NCBI GenBank assembly: GCA_030762935.1
Contig: CM060898.1
Coordinates: 100,323,281-100,387,280, forward strand
From: Hymenopus coronatus
Lineage: Eukaryota; Arthropoda; Insecta; Mantodea; Hymenopodidae
DNA length: 64,000 nucleotides
Direction of reading: 5' to 3'
A model generated the notes under the pieces. It saw only the letters and a program-made list of their open reading frames with translations. It was not told the origin of the DNA and did no database searches. How positions within the stretch are numbered: the first letter of the stretch is position 1; each line of letters opens with the position of its first letter. Both the position numbers and the translations under genes were made by a program. This document shows positions 24,301-36,300 of this stretch, piece by piece.

Positions 24301-27300
24301 CCAACATATTTTTTTAGAAAAAGGTCTGTGTGTGTCTTTCATGTGTCTAAACTAAAAGACTGTTAAATACCAAACTTGGTATTTAAGTTTAGTATCGTCC
24401 TAGGATGCCACACAAAGATTTTCAAGAGAATCCCTTTGTCCAAAGTACCCTTTGCATGGAAAATTATTTGAAATTTTTGTTTTTCTCAAAACTAGCTCTA
24501 ACGATTTTGATTGAAATGCTGATTATTATAGATATTTTACATGACAAATAAAATGTATATCTTGAATTTTTTGAGAATAGCTTCTGAAGACCTGTTCATT
24601 CTGGATGAATTTTTTTTCAATTATACATAACCAATAAACCGTAAGAAATAGACAAAACTTATTAAACAAAAAATATAGATCTTTTTAAAAACACAAAATT
24701 TATGTAATACGCATTTTGTTGTAGAATTGACTGTTTTCAGATATTGCTTATTATTTGCTTCAAGTTTAAACTATATAACTTTTCTCAAATGGGATTACAT
24801 TTCTTTCATTTCGCTTTTGTTTACTGCTGACCTTGCAAACCGAATCAAACTTCAATTGTTCACATAGCGACCAGCGTTTAAAAGATATGCCTTTACTTTA
24901 TCCATATTTCCCTTCTGCTTACAAAAAAGCATGTAGTAAGACCATTTCTAAAAATGCTTATCTCGATTAGCATGATGTAGATAAAAGAATCTGTTTTGTA
25001 AGAATAGTTTGTTTGCAGAACAAGTAGAAAAAGTCCTATGAATGACACACATCAGATTTTTTATTATTAGAACCAGATGAAAAATTCAATGCCACAACCA
25101 GGATTTGAACACGGTTCTCCCGCTCTCTGTGCAGTAGCTCTAACCATCGACAAAATGCCACTATGACAGTCAATCATTCATTTCCAAGCGATTTTTTTTT
25201 TAAATAATCCAGTTAATCTTGTAAGTACTTAGTATATGAGTAATATTAACAAAGTTAATATGAATGTAAGTCATATTAAGGTGTTCTCTGGAGGGAGAAA
25301 AACTGGATAAAAACCACAAATCAGTTGGGAGATTAAATGTCATACCGGCACTTGTCACAGTAACTGAATAGTTAGAGCTACCCCACACGGAGAGCAGAAG
25401 AATGGTGTTGGATTGAATTTTCAGCTAGTTCTAATAAGATTCTTTAGTTGGAACAGCCGACTACTCACTGTATTTAGCCCCCTGTGACCTGTTTTGTTTC
25501 CCTCAATCAAATCTGCAATGAAAGGGACCCAGGTTGTGTCTTTAGAAGCAGTGAAAGAAAAAGTAATGAAGTTAATGAGTCTGTCTGTAACTGACCTACA
25601 GCATTGCTTCTGACAGTGCAAAATGTGCATGGAACAATGTCAGGACCAGAAAGGAGATATTTTTGAAGGGAATATTTCTGGTTAATCTTTTTCAATAAAG
25701 ATTTTGAAGCCCCAGTCTAGTTATCATAGATACACCTCGTAAGTTTCTCCAATCACAGAAATATGTTCCTTTATTTTCAATTCCAATAGTATTTACAATG
25801 AATCAGAAAATAAAAGTAATTTCCCTGCAACAATTACCACTGAAGAACAAAAACAAATGTTGCTTTTTGGCACATAATATACTCCTGATTACTCGTGGTA
25901 ATGAGAAGGAAAAAAATGCACCTGTAGTTTAGTACCTTTAAGGTAGGTACAACATAAATATGAGGGTCGGCTGATAAGTCCCAGGCCTCACACAGATATG
26001 GTGCCACTAGGCCAGTTAGACAGTAGCATCATATTATTTAACTTTAGACCATAGTTAAAGGTCAATAGTTTGTTTAGTTTTCGAATGACAGCATTTTAAA
26101 CAAGGCAACCTTAGAGTTTTCATGAAAATGGAGATTTTAAATAAACGAGCAGTGATTAAATACTTCCTTTTGAAAGGTTTAACGCCTAAAGAAATCAAGG
26201 AGCAAATGATTAAAAGGTGGGTTGCAGAGTTTAAAATGGGATGTACAAGCACTAGTGATGAGCCTCATTCTGGACGCCCTTAGAAGCGACAACTCCAGAG
26301 ATCATTGAAAAAAATCATTGTTTAGTACTGGAAGACCATAGATAAAAGTTGTTTGAGATAGCAGAGGCTGTAAACATATCAAAAGAACGTGCAGGTAGTA
26401 TTTTAAGTAATGTTTTGGGCTTTCACAAGGTCTGTGCAAGATGGGTGCTGCATTTGTTGACACCTGATCAAAAGTAGCAAAGAAAAACTGTTTCTGTTAA
26501 GAATGTTGAGCTCTACCGTAAAAATCCCAGGGAATTTTTGAGATGGCTTATTATCATGGATGAAACTTGGATACATAACTACACTTCAGAAAGTAAATTA
26601 CAGTCAAAACAGTGGATTGCGCCAAGTGAACCAACTCCAAAATAGGCAAAGTCAATTTTGGCAGCTACCAAGGTTATGGTGAGTGTTTTTTGGGATGCAC
26701 AGGGAATTATTTTTATTGATTACTTGGAAAAGGGTATAAGTATCACTGGTGACTATTACGCAAGCTTACTGCAACGTTTGAGTGATGAGTTGAAAAAAAA
26801 AAAAAAAACTCATTTAGTAAAAAAACATCTTATTTCATCACAATAATGCTCTGGCCCATCATTCACTCATTGCAATGAGAAAAATGTGTGAATTAAAGTT
26901 TGAATTGCTTGAAAATCCACCCTATTCGCCAGATCTAGCAGCTAGTGACCTGTTACCAAGCCTCAAAAAATTTCTTGGAGGACGAAGATTTCAACGAGGA
27001 GGTAATTGATGCAGTAAACAGCTATTTTGAGAACCTTGATAAATCACACTACAGAGATGGTTTAATTAAATTAGAACGATATGACAAATGTATTAGCCTT
27101 TCTAGAGATTATCTCTCTCTTCTGGCTCTACAGCCCTTGGTGAGCTTTGGCCTCCTGCACAATCCTCCTCCACATATCTCTATCTTCTGCTTTACTTTTC
27201 ACCCTCTGATTCCAATTTTTCTTAGGTCTTCCATCACATCATCTAACCATCTTGTTTTTGGTCTTCCTTTTTTTCTTCTAGCGTACAGTCTTCCTTTCAA

Positions 27301-30300
27301 TATTCTTTTTGGCATTCTATCTTCTGTCATTCTCTCTATATGTCCTAGCCATCTTATTCTTTGTGCCTTTATAAATTTCACAATATTTTGCTGCTTAATT
27401 AGTTCTTTTATCTCATTAGGCGTTATTCTCCATTGGTCTTTATCCTTTACAGGTCCAAAGATTTGTCTAAGTATTTTCCGTTCAAATCTTCGTAGTACTT
27501 CTTCATCTACATTGTTTAGGGTCCAGGTTTCTGCAGAACACGTTACTATTGGTCTTATTAGTGTTTTATAGATCTTGTATTCTGTCCCTGTACTAATAAC
27601 CCTATTTTAATAGATTTAAATTTGCATAATAGGCTGCATTTCCACCTTGAATTCTTTCTTTTATGCACTCATTTAAATTGTTATCATTATTTACAAGCGC
27701 TCCTAAATATCTAAATTTGGATACTCCTTCAAATGTTTTGTCTCCAACTACTAGATTTTCAATTATTCTTTTGCTTTTGTCTGCTGTCATATGCATGTAC
27801 ATGTGCATATGCACATATCTGACTAGACTTAAAAAATATTGTTCCTTTAGTATTTATTTTTTCTACTGCTCTGTGCAGGGCTAGGTTGAATAGAGTCGTA
27901 GATAGTCCATCACTTTGTCTTACTCCTGTGTTATAATCAAAATCCGGACTTAATTTATTCATTACTTTCACTTTGGCTTTTGTATTTTCCATTGTCATTT
28001 TTATTAGTCTTATTATTTTCAGTTGCACTTTAAAACATTGTAAGGTGTTATAGAGAACTTCTCTGTCAATTGAGTCAAATGCAAACTTAAAGTCAATAAA
28101 CAGAAAGCATAAATCTATGCCATGCTCATAGAATTTTTCCATTATTTGTCGTATTACAAATATTTGGTCTATCGTACTCTTGTCACTTCTAAATCCACAT
28201 TGATACTCGCCTAATACATTTTCCGCATATTTTTTCACTCTATTATTTAAAATACTTGAAAATATTTTATATGCTACGTTAAGCAATGTAATTCCCCTAT
28301 AATTATGGCATTGATATTTATTACCCTTTTTATATATTGGGCATATTATGCCTGACTTCTAGCTTTCAGGCATCTGTTCCTTCCTCCATATTTCTAATAT
28401 TAACTTATGTATTGCCTTCATAATTCCATTCCCACCATATTTAATTAGCTCAGCGATTATGTCATCTTCTCCTGGTGTTTTATTATTCTTTAAGCTCTAT
28501 ATTGCTATTTTAACATCCCAAATATCCGGTTCTTCTTCTTCCATTTTTTGTTAATTTCCATTTTCATTCTCTCCTTGTTCCTGATTATTTATTGTTTGTC
28601 GTTTATTTAACAATTCCTTGTAGTACTCAGCCCATCTTTCCAGTATATCTTTATCTTCTCCAAGAACATTACCTTCCTTGCTTAGACATTCTTTCATTTT
28701 ATTCTGTTTCCCTTGTTTCATTTGCTTTAATGCCATATAGAATTTCTTTATCTCACTCTGTTGAATCAACGTTTCTATTTCTTGGGTTTGCATTTTCCAA
28801 TATTCTCTTTTCTTTTTCTTACATATGTTATTAGCGTCTCTTCTTCTTTGACGGTATTCTTCATATTCTGGAGATTATGTTGAGAAATAAAGCAAAAAAA
28901 TTGTTTTAAATGCTGTTTTCATTGAGAGGCCCAGGACTTATCAGCCGACCCTAGTATGTAAATAGGAAATTCTCCCTCTAACTCTAGAGCTTCATGAAAA
29001 TTAAATTATATTCGGTTTTATTAATGGATGCTCTTTTAACTGCTGTGGTTCTCGGCTTCCCACTCTATACTGGGCATAAAAGACTGCCTAATTTTGTTCA
29101 GAGGTCTGTTTATAAGGCTTGAGGTTCCTATACATGCCATAAATTTATGACACAGGACCAGCAGTTGTACTTCCCTTCCGAAGGAAACTATGCTAAGAAT
29201 GTATTCTAGACATTCTCGGGCTTCAAGCTAGGTGTAATGATGAAGAATCATCGACATTTCAGGAATGTGCATCTCTCCCATCAGGATGATGAATAGCTCA
29301 ATCGGGTAAAATTGGCAGTATATATACCGTCTGCCATGGCGAGTGGCATGGACCTGGTAGAAAACGGAGAACATTTCTGCCAGGTCGGTGGTGGTGGACC
29401 TTGTAGAAAACGCAAATACCCTGAATACAGTTTAATATGTAGCAATCTGTGCTTCCTGAGCTGGTCAATTTCCAGTTTTATGGCCGGTTTCCAAGTGGAC
29501 TAAACTGTAGCCCAGCTTCATGGTTCAGCATGCTCCTCTCGGAGAAAATGGTTAGAGCCTCCTTTACCCTGCGCTCCCAGAAACCGTCACACTTGGCCAA
29601 AATGGTTGTCTCTTGGAAGTTGGCTTTATGATCTTTTTCAAAGCAGTGTTCCGCCAGACCAGACTTCTCAGGATGCATTAGGCAGATTGTTCTCTCATGT
29701 TCTTGGACACTGGTTGCAATTGTCCTGCCGGTTTGTCCTATGTATGGGGTTCCACACTCGCAGGGAATGCGGTACACCCCCGGAATTTTGAGATGTAATC
29801 AGTCCTTCACTGGTCTCACAAGTTGCTTAATATTCAATGGTGGTTTGTGGATTGTCCTGATATTGTTTGGCGAGAATCCTGCTGATTTTGCCAGATAGAT
29901 TGCCGATGAACGGGATGCAGGCTGTGGCGGTAGGCTTTTTAGACGTTTGTTGTGATATGGGTGTCCCTGTTTTTGCTCTGGTGATAGATGAAATTATGTC
30001 ATATTCGGAGTAGCCGTTTTGGCGGAAAGTGTGCCTCAGGTGCTGTAGTTCTTGTTTGAGGTAGCTGGGATCAGAGATGGTAAATGCTCTGTGAACAAGA
30101 GTGTTAAGTACTCCTAATCGTTGTGATTTGTGGTGAAAACTATGAGCATTCAGATAGAGGTCAGTATGTGTAGGTTTCTGGCATACTGTGTGTCCCAATG
30201 TACCGTTACTATTTCTGGAAACTTACATGTCCAGGAACTGAAGAGCTCCATTCTTCTCCACTTCCATGATAAACTGGATTTGAGGTCGGAGGCTGTTGAG

Positions 30301-33300
30301 GTGGGTGAGGAAGCTCGGCAAAGTGTCAGGTCCATGTGGCCAAATGACGAAGATGTCGTCCACATATTTGAAGAAATGCAATGGTTTGAGAGGAGCTGTA
30401 GCTAGAATTTTGTCTTCAAAGTGTTCCATATAGAAATTAGCTATTGCTGGTGACAATGGAGAACCCATTGCCACTCCGTCCATAGAATGTACCACCAAAC
30501 AGGAAGAAGGTGGACGTCACAGTGTGTCGGAAGAGCTCGGTAATGTCAGCCAGGAAGTGCTCCGTCAGAAGTTGGATGGTTTCTTGTAGCAGTACTCTAG
30601 TGAAAAGAGAAACCACATCGAAGCTGACGAGAAGATCGGAAGACCCGATGGTGATGCTCTTCAATGTTTGAACAAATTGTGCAGAGTTGCTTACATGGTG
30701 TGGGCAACCTCCCTTATGGATCTTTAGATGCTCCCAAAACGTTGATGATTCTTCATCACTACACCTGGCTTGAAGCCAGAGAATGTCTAGAATATGTTCG
30801 TCACCAGGAAAGCTTCAGATCCTATTTCATGCTAAGAATTTTTATGCCTGGAGAAATCTATCGCCCTCCACTGGGTTTGACCAGACAATCTTTGGAACTA
30901 GAGACTAATATGTTCCCCTGGACCATGGCGGATGACCCATCATGAAAAAATTTAGCCTTTTCAACACACATTGCAACTGAAACAATGACACCTTCTGCTC
31001 ACTTTTGGCTAAGCCTTTTGCAAAAGAGGAGCATCTAATTCATTGAATTGCAATGCTTCATGCTTTTTCATGCAGATGGTTCAGAATTAGAATCACAGTT
31101 CCTGACAAAATCCTGTATTGTCTATTTATTCTTTTTAATGCCCTGAAAAGTCTGCATTTCAATACCATGATCAGTCTTAGATTCACATCATTTTTCCCCT
31201 TCTCAAATCTTTCAATTAATTCTATTTTTTGTTTTAATGTCAACGCACTTTTTTCATTTCTCTGCCATCTCTTTTATAAATTTCTTTTAACTTCCTTACA
31301 CACTGATTAACATCAAAACTAAGCTTTTTTTAATTTATAGGGAATAAGGTACTCTACTGTGTCAAATGGCAGTTATTTAAACAATGGCAACTTATTGTCA
31401 TACAGCAGGTCATATTTTGCTTCTTTTTTTCTTTTTTTTAAGATGCACAGTTAATCTACTCATGAATAATCAGAAGTATACTATAATTCGGCTGTATGGC
31501 AAAGCACTTCTGGTATTGTATTCTCTACTATACACCTAGTAGGTAAAGGAAATAAGGGTGTACATACTTATCCACAATTTCCCATGTGTTGAGCAAAAAT
31601 TACATCATAATTGATTGGTGAGCCTAAGTTGAAGCGAATTTAGTGGAGTTTGTCTCCGGAAGAGAAAGTTAACATATAGACCCAGTGACCTCTACATTGA
31701 AACAGCAGTAATAGTATGCAGAACAGAATAACAAACCACAGTGCTCTGGATTGCTAACTAATACAACCAGCCTTTCCAAAATATCACCCATCATAGTAAT
31801 AATTATCATTCAAACATTGCTCTATTCTTTGTTGACAAGCTGAATATGAGCACAAGACTTTGTGACAAAGGTGCCATTATCATTCTGTGTCAATATATAA
31901 GCAGCATATATGATTTGTGTTGCTGCTTAGAAATTATACACATTCCAAACTATCAGGTACCACTAGAGGGAAAAATCCAAGTCGCCTCATCAGAATTACA
32001 TCACATTCAATAGAATTTCCTGTTGCTAGAGGGATAGAAATGGCATCAAGAATAATATTTCTTGAACAGGAAATCACAGATAAAAATAACCACCTGGTAT
32101 TAATTCCATAACAAATTTGATAATGAGATTTCACCAGAAACATAAGCAAAGCAGACCTTCCATAGCAATCATTATTTTGGAAAATACACATTAAAATTTT
32201 CAAAACAAAACTAAAATAAGAGCTGAAGGTTTTCTTTGACACACACCTAGAGTAACACAAAACTATTTATAACTAAGCACACATGACCTTTCACTTGAGC
32301 TTGATTTCATCAACTAGCCATAACTAGAAGTGGAGTTAGTAACATATCACTTTAAAATAGGTTGGTTGGTTGGTTGCCAATGCCCCATATGGTCACTGAC
32401 TTGGGGGTTGCCTCATTCCACCAAGCAATGATGGACCCACTTTGAGGTGGAGGCACCCAACAGGGGGAGTCCATTGCTTTCAATGATGATGGTTATGAAT
32501 GAGAGGACCTACAGCTTTTACCGTTATTCCAAACATGTGCTGCCATGATAATATTCACATGAGCTAGTCAGAAGTGCAGGTTTGGATAGGGCAAGAGCCA
32601 GGAACCAACCCATGGACCCTAAGCAAGACTGCTGCAAATGAAACCTCTCTGAACTACCCCATCATTTTTATCACTGTAAAATTTGTATTAGGTCTGGGGT
32701 TCAAACAGGGTAACATTAAAAGCCGTTTTGACAATAACTTTCATAGGAAAGTAACTTTTTAATATGTAATTTCATTACTGATTCAGCCTTATATTTAAAT
32801 AGTAAGGTTATTAAATTTAGATTACGTACCTGTTCCTGTCACATGCATTGAGCGAGCCAATGTTAGCACCAGTGCCCTGTTCAATTCCTCAGATTCAGCT
32901 GAAACCAGAGTCTTAGGCTCACCCAGAAACCTGGATAACTGTGGCTGCACTTCTGCACTTCCAAGTCCTGTTATCAGACGCAAAGCTGTGCTCTCCACAC
33001 TAATAAAATATGAAAAACATTATATTAACTTTTCTTTTTGTGGAAGTTTGTAAACAGTGTTGTTATATTCATTTATTTGATGAGTCGGTTAATTACACTA
33101 CTAAACTCTAATTATGGCCAGATATGTCAGTGTGGAATAAGTTTTATGATAAAGGAACAAGAAATTGAAAGTGCTATGGATATCTTAAATATCATTATGC
33201 TAAGGGCTGGGGAGGAAATGAAAATGAGAAAGAAGGTTTACAAAAGAGATGAGGGCTGGTTTGATGAAGAATGTAGAGTAACTAAAAGACAAGTCAAACA

Positions 33301-36300
33301 GCTGCTCATAAAGTGGAGGGAATTAGGAAACATAGAATTAAAGAAAGAGTATATGCAAGGGAGGGATTTATATAATTTATTACTGGAACAAAAGAAAACA
33401 AGCTGGATGAAAAAATATGAAAGTAATTTGATACGAATTCTAAATGAAAATAATGCAAATGAGATATGGAAGGTTATGAAATCAATGTATAATAAATATG
33501 TAACAAAACCAAGTATAAAACCAGGAGAATGGATGGAATATTTTAAAAATTTGTATGGGGAAAAAAAGAGTAAAAATGAGATAGGAAATTGGGAAATAGG
33601 TAATAACTATGTAGATATACTCGATGATATAATAAGAAGTGAATAAATAATCCAACAGGTGAAAATAATGAAAAGAAATAAAGCAACGGGAATAGATGGA
33701 ATCCCTCCAGAGTTCCTTAAGGAATGGTGCACTGAAATAAACAGAGTTAAGGTTTTAGTAGACTTATTTAACACAATTAAGGTGAAGGGGTATATACCAG
33801 ATAAGTGGAGGAAAGCAATCATACATCCAATATACAAAGGCAAGGGTAGTGTTGACAAACCAAACAACTATAGAGGCATTGCATTATTATCAAATGTAGG
33901 AAAAATTTTTACTGGTATTATGGCAAGCAGGATACAAACATGGGTTGAAGAATATGATATCCTCTCGGAACTTCAGATGGGCTTTAGAAAAGGGAGGAGG
34001 ACAGTTGATAACTTATTTATTATAAAAACACTGGTAGATAAATACTTGAAAGACAAAAGAGGAAAGTTATATATGGCTTTTGTGGATTTAGAGAAAGCAT
34101 ACGATAGGATAGAGCTTCAATTGCTGTGGCATAAGTTGTTGACTAAAGGAGTGAGTAAACAAATGGTGGACACCCTTAGAGCATTATATAAGGAAAATAC
34201 TTTTTGTATAAGAGTGGAGGAAGGGGTTGTAACAAGAGAAATCCAACAAGAGAAAGGCCTTAGACAGGGATGTAAGTTAAGTCCAGTCCTATTCAATTTA
34301 TATATAGATGATGTATTAACAGAAATTGGGAGAAATAATAACTCGATGCCAGTAATTAATAATATTCAGATTCCGGATTACTGTTTGCAGATGATCTAGT
34401 TATAGGTGCAATTACAGTGAATGGCTTGAAACAATCCTTGCAAACATTAAATAATTACTGTAAAGAGTGGAGTTTAAAAGTGAACCAGGACAAGACGCAG
34501 ATTGTAGTGTTCAAAAAAGGGGGAAAATTGAGCAAATATGAAAAATGGAAGAATGAGAATGAAAAGGAGTACAGGGTAGTGAGAGAATGTATTTATCTAG
34601 GAGTTAAAATTGATAGTGGTGGCAATTGGGAAAAGCAAAAGAAATTTGCATTGGCAAAAGAAAAAGGAGCTTTATCAGCTATTAGAAGTTGCAAATACAA
34701 AGCACCTAATATAAATATTAGATGGTTAGAAAAAGTGTACAATATGGTGGTTGAGGCAAAAATGCTATATGGGATAGAAGTATGGGGATTAGAAGGAGGA
34801 TGGGAAGGCATAGATGAGGTGCATAGGAAATTTTGCAAAGAAATACTGGGGTTACCAAATGCAACTGTTAGGCAGGTAGCACAAATAGAGCTGGGTAGAG
34901 TGGCAAGTAAGGGAAAGATTATGGAAAGGGCATTGAAATTTTGGCATAGGATATTGAAATTGGAAGAAAGGAATTTGTTAAAACAGTGTTTAGTATATCA
35001 AGAGAAAAGTTTAAAGAACAAGGGATGGGTAGACTGTCTTCGAAATAACCTGGAAAGTAGTGGGTTAGGGGAAATGTGGAGAAGAAGAGAAAATAATGTG
35101 AATAACTTCTGGAAGTTGGCAAGGAAAAGATTTGAGGATATAGAAATACAAAAAATATTTAGTGAAATAACTGAAAAGAGATCTTTAGTTTTCTATATAC
35201 CAATGAAAGTCTCATGGGGAAGGGAAAAGTACATTGATGTGACAAATAAAGAGGAGCGAGAAGGTATTGCATGGCTGAAAGCAGGAGTATGGAGATTAAA
35301 AGGTCTAAGGAAAGGTATTCCACAAAATCAATGTCCTATATGTGGCGGAAATGAAGATATAGAACACATTTTATTTAAATGTAAAGGAACTGAAATTTGG
35401 AGAAAAAAGTATATTAATAAGAAATGGTTTAAAATAGATAGAAATGTAGTAGTAGTTGAAATGTTTCAAAAAGATAGTAAGAAGATTGGACAATTCTTAT
35501 GCAAAGTGAAAAATAAATGGATATGGACAGTAAATAGACAAAATGGTGTAATAAACTAGAATTAATAAACTATTGTAAAATATGAGTATGACCGGTAAAG
35601 AGCCAGGGCTGAACACCGATCATATTCACCTGTATAATGCTTAGCATAAATAAATAAATAAATAAAAATAAAATTACACTAAACAACACTTACTTGGGAT
35701 TTTTCCGGCAAACAATGTTAATTTTCAAAAGAGATGGTTATGTCAGCACCAATGACATCAATGTAGTAATTAAATCCTTTTAAATCAATTTTAAGACTAA
35801 TTTATACAAGTGTATATATAACACATTTTTGTTGTCTTATTCTATTTCTGTACATATACTAGCTCTGAAGTTTCAAACAACAATAGTGATTTCTCTACCA
35901 AAAATCTCATATTTTGCACTCATGTGCAGGCTATTCCCAGAAAATTCAAAATACATATTCTATTTGTGATGTAAATATTTTTAATACACAGTATTTTAAT
36001 AGCTTGATTTAATCATCCTGGAGTATTTTATAGATAATGCTCAGAAATCTGTGGAGCCAACCACAGATTTATACCTATTTCAAGATCATTAGCCATTGTT
36101 GAGAAAAACAAAATTTTCAAAAATGTTTCCATATAAAGAGTAGTTTGTGGTTGGGGAATTTTCTTGAAAATCTTGAAAATCTTGACAATTAAGATAAAGA
36201 GGGAAGGGTTGACAAGAGCTACTTAGGAGGCTAATGGCCCAAGTGCCAAGCAAACCGAGGTAGCAACAAAGTCAATCAAAATTTGTTCATAGTTTAGGTT

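Larger units (their letters stand above)
23673..25739 (+). mobile_element. mariner element split by younger insertions
   Basis: The ends are inverted: CGAGGTGTGGCTATAAAATA at 23673 and, on the opposite strand from 25739, CGAGGTGTATCTATGATAAC. A TA dinucleotide lies outside each. The first part holds FLIKLEKSDAL, then a DWFQNFKERREVIKNDP segment, as in the mariner N-terminal DNA-binding region. The second part (25441-25700) holds LYLAPCDLFCFPQ, MKGTQVVSLEAVKEK and KGDIFEG, as in the C-terminal DDD domain. Between them sit family D (24180-25070) and two SINEs. Stops and loss of the centre make it dead. Confidence 0.85.
29201..30828 (-). mobile_element. Penelope-like element with GIY-YIG, 5'-truncated, inverted ends
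   Basis: 53-bp inverted arms occupy 29203-29255 and 30741-30793 (49 of 53 positions pair by eye), with about 35 extra bases on the right. In minus-strand order the coding remnants are DLLVSFDVVSLFT (RT motif A), DGVAMGSPLSPAIANFYME (motif B), FFKYVDDIFVIWPHG (motif C, YVDD), QFLDM, then after a frameshift CQKPTHTDLYLNAHS, a long linker, and VYRIPCECGTPYIGQTGRT with EKSGLAEHCFEKDH of the GIY-YIG nuclease. The RT N-terminus is missing. This is the endonuclease-plus type of Penelope-like retroelement. Confidence 0.92.
29012..30950 (-). mobile_element. SINE S1 copy split by a Penelope-like element
   Basis: S1 body at 29012-29200 (GGACGCTC-like, TTCTCGGC, CTTCCGAAGGAA) and its tRNA-like head at 30829-30950 (CCTCCACTGGGTTTGACC) are two halves of one SINE. 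ATGCTAAGAAT is repeated on both sides of the insert (29190-29200 and 30829-30839), an 11-bp target duplication. The copy is older and more diverged than 6725-7023. Confidence 0.88.
33101..35671 (+). mobile_element. Non-LTR retrotransposon, 5'-truncated, one frameshift
   Basis: The 10-bp duplication AATTACACTA (33091-33100 and 35672-35681) brackets the insertion, and a TAAA-type tail (35649-35671) marks its 3' end. The coding order is a lysine-rich linker (to 33646), an RT (33659-34399) and its C-terminal extension (34417-35559). The endonuclease expected upstream is absent by truncation. It lies in the MED23 intron on the strand opposite the gene. The exact clade is not assigned. Confidence 0.9.

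Noticed and set aside
26945..27571. 208-codon plus-strand ORF
   Set aside because: A chimera of the mariner transposase end and the antisense of the inserted LINE; created by the insertion.
34593..35122. Minus-strand ORFs opposite the LINE at 33101-35671
   Set aside because: Shadows of a well-supported RT and C-terminal frame on the plus strand.
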